In this document: piece by piece, positions 1 through 5,776 of the stretch | How positions within the stretch are numbered: position 1 is the first letter of the stretch | Layout of the letters: every line of letters starts with the position of its first letter | NCBI GenBank assembly: GCA_039806065.1 | Contig: JBDKJS010000112.1 | Span: forward strand, 1-7,759 | Reading direction: 5' to 3' | Source of the DNA: JBDKJS01 sp039806065 | Lineage (GTDB): Bacteria > Bacteroidota > Bacteroidia > AKYH767-A > 2013-40CM-41-45 | Length of the DNA: 7,759 bases | Notes under the pieces: generated by a model | What the model was told of the DNA's origin: nothing | Seen by the model: only the letters and a program-made list of their open reading frames with translations | Databases searched by the model: none | Program-made: the position numbers and the translations under genes

Positions 1-993
1 TTCTACTTCACCAATCTTTCAAATGGATCAAATCTATCCTACCAATGGTCTTTCGGTGATAACACAAGCTCTACATTAATGAATCCTACACATACTTTCG
101 CCACACCGGGCATTTATTTTGCTTGCTTAAGCATCTATGACCAAACCACTGGCTGTACCGATTCATTGTGCATCAACGTCATGTATTCAAATGGGTCCAA
201 TTGCCCTGCAAACATATCAGTGTATGATAGCGCTGGTACTTATTATTTCTTTGCAAATTCTCAAGGGGTTGCTCCATTTACTTATGCATGGACTTCACCA
301 TTTGGCCCTGCATGGGGTGGCAATAATTACTATGCTACAGCCTCTGGACTTGCAGCAGGCACTTATACGGTTTGTGTAGAAATAACCGATGCAAATGGCT
401 GTGTAAGCAATGCATGTTACACGCTTTCAGTTAGTGGAAACCCTGCATGTGATGCTGATTTCTATATTTTTCCTGACAGTATGGTTACGGGTTTATATTA
501 TGCCGTGAATCAATCTACAGGAAACAACCCTTCCTACCTATGGGATTTTGGTGACGGTAATACTTCTACTCAAGCCTTCCCAACTCACGTTTATGCTCAA
601 CCTGGAACCTATGTTATTTGCCTGACTGTTACCGCGCCTAGTTTTGGTGCAATCTGCACCGACACACATTGTGATTCTACTTATATTGTTTTGCGTACGG
701 CAAGTGGACCTATTTCAGAATTACGAGTATTGCCTGGAGTTACCGGACTGAATTCAATTAGCGTGAATGAATCTTTATTGTTGTATCCAAATCCTGCAAA
801 TGATATTTTGAAATTTGACACAAGATTTAAAGAAGGAAGTTTTGAAATTTATGATTTAACTGGCAGAGTGATAGCTTCTAATTCAAATCTTGAGATTGGA
901 TTCATCCAAATAGCTGAGTTGAAGGCAGGCTCTTATATCATAAAATTGAAGTTAGATAACCAAATATTCTTCAATCAATTTGTAAAGAATTAA
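1..993 (+). CDS. PKD-domain surface protein with T9SS type A sorting domain (3' part)
   Basis: The open frame enters from the left edge, so the start and signal peptide are outside; 330 residues are visible. They form three immunoglobulin-like modules and a tail. Module 1 (residues 1-62) and module 3 (about 148-232) are PKD domains with the diagnostic W-S-FGD and W-D-FGDG motifs, each followed by a P-T-H-x-(F/Y) and G-x-Y strand. Module 2 (about 66-146) is a PKD/SprB-like repeat with GTYTVCVEITDANGC. Each module ends in a C-x4-C pair. Residues about 254-330 match the T9SS type A sorting domain: LYPNPANDILKF, then IYDLTGRVI, then LKAGSYIIKL. In that family the tail directs export through the outer membrane and is then removed. 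The protein is therefore probably secreted or cell-surface attached, possibly an adhesin or a carrier of an upstream catalytic domain, which cannot be seen here. Family call is firm; function is open. Confidence 0.93.
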   Translation, partial: FYFTNLSNGSNLSYQWSFGDNTSSTLMNPTHTFATPGIYFACLSIYDQTTGCTDSLCINVMYSNGSNCPANISVYDSAGTYYFFANSQGVAPFTYAWTSPFGPAWGGNNYYATASGLAAGTYTVCVEITDANGCVSNACYTLSVSGNPACDADFYIFPDSMVTGLYYAVNQSTGNNPSYLWDFGDGNTSTQAFPTHVYAQPGTYVICLTVTAPSFGAICTDTHCDSTYIVLRTASGPISELRVLPGVTGLNSISVNESLLLYPNPANDILKFDTRFKEGSFEIYDLTGRVIASNSNLEIGFIQIAELKAGSYIIKLKLDNQIFFNQFVKN

Positions 994-1055
994 TTTTTCT
1001 GTTCCCTTGAATTATTTTTTTAGTAGTTTTTCGTAATTGAATTGTTTTAGTAGTT

Positions 1056-1096
1056 GAAACACCTGCTCCATCTCACAGCAGGTGTTTCTCTTTTAT
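1056..1096. terminator. Bidirectional intrinsic terminator between the PKD gene and rodA
   Basis: A perfect 12-base stem, GAAACACCTGCT (1056-1067) with AGCAGGTGTTTC (1077-1088), encloses a 9-base loop. TCTTTTAT follows on the plus strand; on the minus strand the hairpin is followed by the A/T-rich stretch covering 1013-1055. It lies between two convergent genes and can stop transcription from both sides. Confidence 0.9.
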
Positions 1097-1120
1097 AATG
1101 ACAAGTAACTGTAATAATAG

Positions 1121-2410
1121 TTATCTCAATATTTGTAATCGATAAGCATCAAGCTTAATGAATACGAATAGTAGAATGGTAAATGACCATAAACTACTTC
1201 CTCCATAACTAAAAAATGGAAGCGGAATGCCTATTACTGGAGCTAGCCCGATGGTCATTCCTATATTTACCATAAGGTGAAAAAATAAAATGCTGGCCAC
1301 CCCATAACCATAAATTCTTGAAAAGGAAGAACGCTGCCGCTCTGCTAAAAAAACGATGCGTAACAGGAGCGCCACAAAAGCACCAATAACCAATAGACTT
1401 CCAATGAAACCCCATTCTTCACCTACGGTACAAAAAATAAAGTCGGTACTTTGTTCTGGGACAAAATCATATTTGGTTTGAGTTCCGTTAAGAAATCCCT
1501 TTCCAAGGAATCCGCCAGACCCGATTGCGATTTTACTTTGATTTACATTATACCCAGCTCCTTTGAGGTCTTCCTGTTTGCCTAACAATACGTTAATTCG
1601 AGTGCGTTGGTGCTCTTGCAGTACATTGTGAAATGCATAGTCAACGCTAAATACCAGTGAAGCGGCTAATAGAGCACCTGAAATAATAACTAGGATGTTT
1701 TTCCATTTTTTTCGGGCCATTAGGAAAAAAAGCAGTGCAACTGCTCCAATAATGATCAGTAGGATAGTTTTTTTTACCAATAAAGTGAGAATAAATAATA
1801 TAATTCCTAAAAGGCCTAACAATAAAATATTACCCGATAAACCTTCCCTGTACAGCACTAAAATAAAGCTTGCAAAAACTAGGGCCCCACCTGTTTCATT
1901 TTGAAGAATGATGATTATAAAAGGAAGGCCAATGAGCATTGAAGAAATAATTTTTGTTTTTGCATCTTGGAACCTAATTCCTAAGGTGCTTAAATATTTA
2001 GCGAGTGCCAAACAGGTGGCAAATTTTGCAAACTCAGCTGGTTGTAGCCCGAATTCTCCGAATTTAATCCAACTTCTAGAGCCCTTGATATCACTTCCAA
2101 ACACAAAAACAGATATCAACAATAGAATTAAAAGTAAATAAATAGGAAATGAAAAGGCTGCCCAAAACTTCCCGTCAATAACCATTATAAACACTGCAAT
2201 GAGAAGGGTCCCACCAATAAAAAGAGCTTGCTTGCCATACCGCTGGCTCAGATCAAAAATGCTTTTATGTTCATCATTATAAACAGCGGCATAAATACTA
2301 AGCCAACCCGCTAAAATCATGAACAAGAAAAGGCCAATTAAGATTCCGTCAGAATTTTTGAGAATATTTCCTTCATTTCTAGCCAAGCCTTGATTTTTGT
2401 TTGAATACAA
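1121..2410 (-). CDS. rodA: RodA, SEDS-family peptidoglycan glycosyltransferase
   Basis: RodA polymerises lipid II into glycan strands in the inner membrane, working with a class B penicillin-binding protein (PBP2) in the elongasome. The 429-residue product has about ten hydrophobic segments, the first at about 22-42. Family signatures are clear: GSRSWIKFGEFGLQPAEFAK (110-129), DLKGAGYNVNQSKIAIGSGG (281-300), PEQSTDFIF (318-326), and the C-terminal PVIGIPLPFFSYGGSS (391-406). D281 aligns by eye with the essential Asp262 of E. coli RodA in the large extracellular loop. The start is TTG at 2410: the only early ATG (codon 31) would cut into the first membrane segment, and an in-frame TAG lies 21 bases upstream. 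A second TTG at 2386 is an alternative. The gene has a divergent neighbour upstream and a convergent one downstream, so it is monocistronic and not next to a PBP2 gene. The related protein FtsW is less likely because the loop sequence is RodA-like. Confidence 0.95.
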   Translation of the reverse strand: MYSNKNQGLARNEGNILKNSDGILIGLFLFMILAGWLSIYAAVYNDEHKSIFDLSQRYGKQALFIGGTLLIAVFIMVIDGKFWAAFSFPIYLLLILLLISVFVFGSDIKGSRSWIKFGEFGLQPAEFAKFATCLALAKYLSTLGIRFQDAKTKIISSMLIGLPFIIIILQNETGGALVFASFILVLYREGLSGNILLLGLLGIILFILTLLVKKTILLIIIGAVALLFFLMARKKWKNILVIISGALLAASLVFSVDYAFHNVLQEHQRTRINVLLGKQEDLKGAGYNVNQSKIAIGSGGFLGKGFLNGTQTKYDFVPEQSTDFIFCTVGEEWGFIGSLLVIGAFVALLLRIVFLAERQRSSFSRIYGYGVASILFFHLMVNIGMTIGLAPVIGIPLPFFSYGGSSLWSFTILLFVFIKLDAYRLQILR

Positions 2411-2417
2411 TTTTTCA

Positions 2418-2425
2418 CAAAAATA
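2418..2425 (-). promoter_or_regulatory. Candidate -7 element for rodA
   Basis: On the minus strand this reads TATTTTTG, a match to the Bacteroidota -7 consensus TAnnTTTG. No convincing -33 TTG/TTTG is found 17-23 bases upstream, and the element sits only 7 bases before the TTG at 2410. If real, it implies an almost leaderless message or a start at the later TTG (2386). It is the only such match in the divergent intergenic region on this strand, but chance is possible. Confidence 0.3.
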
Positions 2426-2514
2426 TGGCTAAAATGGCCCTTTTCGAACTCCTATTCTTTATTTATTAACAAAAAGTCATCCTTTATGGGTAAAGAAAAA
2501 TGAATTAAAGTTTA

Positions 2515-2541
2515 TTTGTTCGAATTGAAGCACTATATTTG
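2515..2541 (+). promoter_or_regulatory. Bacteroidota-type promoter of the HU operon
   Basis: TATATTTG at 2534-2541 matches the -7 consensus TAnnTTTG exactly, and TTTG at 2515-2518 can serve as the -33 element. The 15-base spacing is shorter than the 17-23 usually quoted. Transcription would begin around 2547-2550, giving a leader of about 30 bases before the ATG at 2578. Confidence 0.7.
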
Positions 2542-2577
2542 CGCCCCCAAACGTAAAACTCTTATAATCAAGCTACA

Positions 2578-2892
2578 ATGACTAAGGCGGAATTGGTTAA
2601 CGAAATTTCAGAAAAAACAGGTATTGAAAAGGCAGTAGTTCTTCAAACTATTGAAGCATCAATGAAAGTAATTAAAAACACGATGGCAGATGGAGAAAAT
2701 GTATATCTCCGCGGCTTTGGTAGTTTTATCATTAAAAAACGAGCTCAGAAGCTGGGTAGAATTATTTCTAAGAATGAGGCAATCATCATTCCAGAGCATA
2801 ACATACCATCTTTTAAACCGGCAAAAATCTTTGCAAATAAAGTAAAGAATGCCAAAATAAAAGAGAACCAAACTGCTGAAGAGATTGATTAG
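2578..2892 (+). CDS. HU/IHF-family nucleoid DNA-binding protein
   Basis: Proteins of this family dimerise, bend DNA and compact the nucleoid. The 104 residues show the full fold: a helical dimerisation body (3-38, beginning MTKAELVNEISEKTG), the GFGSF turn (46-50), a basic beta-arm (53-76) with KKRAQKLGR, and the closing PSFKPAKIFANKVK. The family is about 90 residues, so residues 91-104 are a short charged extension. The arm tip reads GRIISKN where E. coli HU has GRNP; the DNA-intercalating proline is missing. The ATG start is preceded by an A-rich sequence without a Shine-Dalgarno motif. A strong promoter lies 37 bases upstream, and 45 bases separate the stop from the next gene with no terminator, so the HU gene probably leads an operon. 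Whether it behaves as HU or as an IHF-like subunit cannot be decided from the sequence. Confidence 0.95.
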   Translation: MTKAELVNEISEKTGIEKAVVLQTIEASMKVIKNTMADGENVYLRGFGSFIIKKRAQKLGRIISKNEAIIIPEHNIPSFKPAKIFANKVKNAKIKENQTAEEID

Positions 2893-2937
2893 TTCATTTA
2901 TCGTTCTTTATTTAAGTGTATAAGCTTTTGAAGATAA

Positions 2938-3738
2938 ATGAGTAAGGCTAAAGATTCCCAACGATGGTTGATTATTGCTGCTATAATATTAGTGGCCTTA
3001 GTCTATTTGAGTCCTAAAATTCAGGCTCCCAAATTAAAGGAAAATCAACCAGCACTTCGCTCATTTAATCATGTGGATTATATAGCACAAGTAAGATCTA
3101 AATTGCCAGCCAATAGGGCTGAATTTATTAGCAGCATCCAATCAAATTCAGTTGATTCAATAAGTTTACTAGGAAAAGCTTGGGATCAATTACAGTTGCC
3201 AGATGTTTCTAGCTATTATTATTTGAAAATTGCGGAGTCTAATCCAAACGAATTAAATTGTTTGAATGCTGCGTTCCGATTTTTTGATGGATTCAGGATG
3301 GTAGATGATTCAATTGCAAAATCCTATATGATTAGTCAAGCAATCGCTAATTATGAAAAGGTGTTGCAATTCAACCCTGGTAATTTAAATGCTAAAACAG
3401 ATCTGGGTATTTGCTATGCCGAGGGCACTAATGATCCAATGAAAGGAATAGGGATGTTGCGTGAAGTGGTGCAAATTGATTCTACCCATGAAAATGCACA
3501 TTTTAATCTTGGAATTCTAAGTATGAAGTCTGGGCAATATGAAAAAGCTATTTTGCGATTCAAAAAAGTGCTCACGCTTAATCCTAAACGAATAGAAATG
3601 AAGTTGATGATTGGAAATGCTTATGCACAAGCTGGAATTAATGATTCTGCACTGATTATTTTAAATGAAGTAGTAAGCCAAAGCACCAATGCTACATTGG
3701 TATCAGAGGCAAAAAATATAATTAACAATATAAAATAA
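2938..3738 (+). CDS. Membrane-anchored tetratricopeptide repeat (TPR) protein
   Basis: The 266-residue product starts with a short charged segment (MSKAKDSQRW), then one hydrophobic helix at about 10-24 that ends at LSPK without a clear lipobox or signal-peptidase site. It is most likely a single-pass inner-membrane protein with its body in the periplasm. Residues about 40-115 are helical and unassigned. About 128-250 hold three or four TPR units, best seen as NAKTDLGICYAEG, AHFNLGILSMKSGQYEKAI and MKLMIGNAYAQAGINDSAL, with the typical G/A/Y and NP positions. TPRs bind protein partners; the partner is unknown. The gene follows HU by 45 bases and precedes the small bS22-like gene by 19, so the three are probably co-transcribed. 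The predicted periplasmic location argues against direct contact with its cytoplasmic operon mates. Confidence 0.85.
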   Translation: MSKAKDSQRWLIIAAIILVALVYLSPKIQAPKLKENQPALRSFNHVDYIAQVRSKLPANRAEFISSIQSNSVDSISLLGKAWDQLQLPDVSSYYYLKIAESNPNELNCLNAAFRFFDGFRMVDDSIAKSYMISQAIANYEKVLQFNPGNLNAKTDLGICYAEGTNDPMKGIGMLREVVQIDSTHENAHFNLGILSMKSGQYEKAILRFKKVLTLNPKRIEMKLMIGNAYAQAGINDSALIILNEVVSQSTNATLVSEAKNIINNIK

Positions 3739-3757
3739 CCCATTAAACTACAATTTT

Positions 3758-3847
3758 ATGCCAAGCGGTAAGAAGAGAAAAAGACATAAAATGGCAACTC
3801 ACAAGCGTAAAAAGCGCTTGAGAAAAAACAGGCATAAGAAGAAGTAA
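3758..3847 (+). CDS. Small basic bS22/mS38-like protein (AURKAIP1/COX24 domain)
   Basis: This 29-codon frame begins MPSGKKRKRHKMATHKRKK and ends RLRKNRHKKK; it is almost entirely Lys, Arg and His with no acidic residue. The pattern fits the AURKAIP1/COX24 domain, also found in the mycobacterial small-subunit protein bS22 (about 33 residues) and at the end of mitochondrial mS38. In those structures the peptide lies buried in small-subunit rRNA, so the expected role is an rRNA-binding ribosomal protein. The start is an ATG 19 bases after the TPR stop codon, preceded by an A/T-rich sequence. Its last two lysine codons and stop form the left arm of a terminator hairpin. It is easily missed by gene finders because of its length. 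Assignment rests on composition and motif recognition, not on an alignment. Confidence 0.82.
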   Translation: MPSGKKRKRHKMATHKRKKRLRKNRHKKK

Positions 3848-3878
3848 CCTTTACAGGTTAGCCATCTTCTTGTTTTTT
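3839..3878 (+). terminator. Intrinsic terminator overlapping the small gene's stop codon
   Basis: TAACCT (3845-3850) pairs with AGGTTA (3855-3860) around a TTAC loop. The preceding AAGAAG (3839-3844) can pair with CTTCTT (3866-3871) across a 5-base bulge (3861-3865). GTTTTTT follows directly. The left arm is the last two sense codons plus the TAA of the 29-codon gene. Confidence 0.72.
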
Positions 3879-3902
3879 CAAGAATTGAGAAAAATGCACA
3901 GG

Positions 3903-3941
3903 CTAAGAGTGACTATGAGCACTCTTGGTCTTTTATTATTT
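3903..3941 (+). terminator. Second terminator-like hairpin before rng
   Basis: AAGAGTG (3905-3911) pairs with CACTCTT (3920-3926) over an 8-base loop. The stem extends outward by one T-G wobble and one C-G pair, giving nine pairs in total. The T-rich run TCTTTTATTATTT follows. It could be a backup terminator for the upstream operon or a terminator/attenuator in the rng leader. Confidence 0.6.
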
Positions 3942-3953
3942 AGAAAATAAAAA

Positions 3954-3994
3954 GTGCTTAAAACTCAACGCAAAAGCACGAATATTTTTATTCG
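3954..3994 (+). promoter_or_regulatory. Alternative hairpins in the rng leader
   Basis: GTGCTT (3954-3959) can pair with AAGCAC (3974-3979), and CGAATA (3979-3984) can pair with TATTCG (3989-3994) across a TTTT loop. The two stems share one base, so they may compete or stack. Neither is followed by a T-run. The sites lie 44-84 bases before the TTG start; a regulatory role is inference. Confidence 0.35.
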
Positions 3995-4037
3995 CGTGGC
4001 TTGGTACAATCAGTTGTAGTGTTAAAAAAATTTACAA

Positions 4038-5609
4038 TTGAACAACGAATTAATTATTGACTCAAGTCAAGGCAATGTCAATATTGCTATGCTTGAAGAT
4101 AAACGATTAGTTGAGCTCAATGCTGAACAAAAAGACCAACAATTTTCGGTTGGTGATATTTATCTGGCAAAGGTTCGTAAGCTAATTCCAGGTCTCAATG
4201 CTGCATTTGTAGATGTAGGATATGAGAAGGATGCGTTTTTGCATTATCTCGACCTTGGCCCACAGGTAAATTCTCTCAATAAACTCATCAAGGGAATTGC
4301 GGCTGGAAAACAGTTAGATCCCGGGCTCAATAATTTTGAATTAGAACCTGATATTAACAAAGGTGGCAAGATCACTCAAGTGCTCAGTGCCAATCAGTTG
4401 GTTATGGTTCAAGTGGCCAAAGAGCCCATCTCTTCAAAAGGGCCTAGAATTACATCAGAAATATCGTTAGCGGGACGCTTTGTGGTATTGGTACCATTTA
4501 GTGAGACCGTGAGCATTTCCCAAAAAATAAAAAGCGCAGAGGAACGTCAGCGATTGAAGCGATTAGCCCTAAGCATCAAACCTAAAAACTTTGGAGTCAT
4601 TGTGCGCACGGTAGCCGATGGTAAAAAGGTAGCAGAGCTTGATAAAGATATTCAGGATTTAGTAGTACGCTGGAAGCAAGCAGTATCGGCCATAAGCCAA
4701 TCTCAGCCTCCACAAAAATTACTCGGTGAAATGAACAGAACCAGTACTGTTCTACGCGATTTATTGAATCCAAATTTCAGTAATATTCATGTTAATGATT
4801 TTGCACTTTATGACGAAATTAAAAGTTACATAACCGGAATTGCGCCAGATCAAGCAGAAATTGTTAAACTGTATAAGGGCAAACAAAATATATTTGAGCA
4901 CTTTGGAGTTGATAAGCAAATCAAATCAAGTTTTGGAAAAAACATTACCTTTCAAGGTGGAGCCTATTTAATCATAGAGCATACCGAAGCTATGCACGTC
5001 ATAGACGTAAATAGTGGAGGCAGGGCCAGAGGAGGGGCAAAGTCAGATAGCACACAAGATGAAAGCGCACTGCAAACCAATATGGATGCAGCAGTGGAGG
5101 TTGCACGACAACTCAGACTGCGTGACATGGGCGGAATCATAGTTATAGACTTTATCGACATGCAAAATCCGAACCATCGTAAAAATCTTTATGAAAGAAT
5201 AAAGGTTGAGATGAAAAAGGACAGAGCAAGGCATACCATACTTCCACCGAGTAAATTCGGATTGGTTCAAATAACTCGTGAGCGAGTAAGACCCGCCACA
5301 GATATTACTACTGTTGAAAAATGTCCTGCCTGTCATGGTACAGGAGAAATCAAGGCAAGCATTCTACTTATTGACGAAATCGAAAATAACCTTCGTTACA
5401 TCATTCAAGAGCAAAATGAAAAGAAAGTTATTTTAAGCGTTCACCCATACTTAGAATCCTATTTAAATAAAGGAAGCCTCTTGAAGGCAAGTATCGTGAA
5501 GAAGTGGAAACAAAAATTAGGAGCTCAAATAAAAGCAATTTCAAATTCCAATTACCATTTAATGGAATACCATTTTTTTAATAGTGGAGAAGAGGAAATA
5601 AAACTATAA
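4038..5609 (+). CDS. rng: Ribonuclease G/E family endoribonuclease
   Basis: This family cuts single-stranded A/U-rich RNA in rRNA maturation and mRNA decay. The 523-residue product has an S1 RNA-binding domain (about 36-130, VGDIYLAKVRKLIPGLNAAF, with an insertion at about 73-112). The 5'-sensor/RNase H-like region follows, then the DNase I-like catalytic core. The metal-binding aspartates correspond by eye to E. coli RNase E Asp303 and Asp346: D323 in VIDVNSGG and D371 in IVIDFIDM. The zinc-link motif CPACHGTG has C429 and C432. There is no long disordered C-terminal scaffold, so by length it is RNase G-like. Translation must start at TTG 4038: an in-frame TAA lies at 4023-4025, and the next residues (NNELIIDSSQGNVNIAMLEDK) are the expected family N-terminus. 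A 190-base leader with hairpins separates it from the bS22-like gene, suggesting its own promoter or read-through control. Confidence 0.96.
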   Translation: MNNELIIDSSQGNVNIAMLEDKRLVELNAEQKDQQFSVGDIYLAKVRKLIPGLNAAFVDVGYEKDAFLHYLDLGPQVNSLNKLIKGIAAGKQLDPGLNNFELEPDINKGGKITQVLSANQLVMVQVAKEPISSKGPRITSEISLAGRFVVLVPFSETVSISQKIKSAEERQRLKRLALSIKPKNFGVIVRTVADGKKVAELDKDIQDLVVRWKQAVSAISQSQPPQKLLGEMNRTSTVLRDLLNPNFSNIHVNDFALYDEIKSYITGIAPDQAEIVKLYKGKQNIFEHFGVDKQIKSSFGKNITFQGGAYLIIEHTEAMHVIDVNSGGRARGGAKSDSTQDESALQTNMDAAVEVARQLRLRDMGGIIVIDFIDMQNPNHRKNLYERIKVEMKKDRARHTILPPSKFGLVQITRERVRPATDITTVEKCPACHGTGEIKASILLIDEIENNLRYIIQEQNEKKVILSVHPYLESYLNKGSLLKASIVKKWKQKLGAQIKAISNSNYHLMEYHFFNSGEEEIKL

Positions 5610-5615
5610 AAAAAC

Positions 5616-5644
5616 AAAGCCCCATTATTCAATGGGGCTTTTGT
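5616..5644. terminator. Bidirectional terminator between rng and the anti-sigma gene
   Basis: A perfect 11-base stem, AAAGCCCCATT (5616-5626) with AATGGGGCTTT (5631-5641), has a 4-base loop. On the plus strand it ends in CTTTTGTT. On the minus strand the same hairpin is followed by GTTTTTTTAT, an even better T-run, so it can also stop the sigma/anti-sigma transcript. Confidence 0.92.
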
Positions 5645-5776
5645 TAACCAACAAAAATCAAAATTATTTTTCAATAGGTTTATTTATACAGCTGACTAAA
5701 TTAACTAAATGATAAGCCACTAGTTAATAAAGTGCTTCGAGGAATGTAAAGCCAAATTTTTCATGGTTGGCTCTCG

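Noticed and set aside
137..379. 80-codon plus-strand frame inside the PKD gene
   Set aside because: It overlaps a well-supported frame with strong domain motifs and has no recognisable product.
1018..1055. TTTTAGTAGTT direct repeat before the terminator
   Set aside because: Two 11-base A/T-rich copies with no link to a mobile element or attachment site; probably chance.
1695..2141. Two plus-strand frames antisense to rodA
   Set aside because: They mirror the hydrophobic rodA sequence and lack family motifs; rodA is certain on the minus strand.
2659..2871. Minus-strand frame opposite the HU gene
   Set aside because: It is a mirror of the conserved HU sequence without any motif of its own.
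3848..4037. tRNA or small RNA gene in the rng leader
   Set aside because: No cloverleaf, TTC-arm or CCA-like end is visible; the stems seen are better explained as terminator or leader structure.
4964..5336. Two minus-strand frames inside rng
   Set aside because: They lie opposite the catalytic core of RNase G/E and show no independent signal.
5750..5772. Hairpin AGCCAA/TTGGCT after the anti-sigma stop as a terminator
   Set aside because: Only six pairs with an 11-base loop and no T-run on the minus strand; the hairpin at 5616-5641 is a far better terminator.
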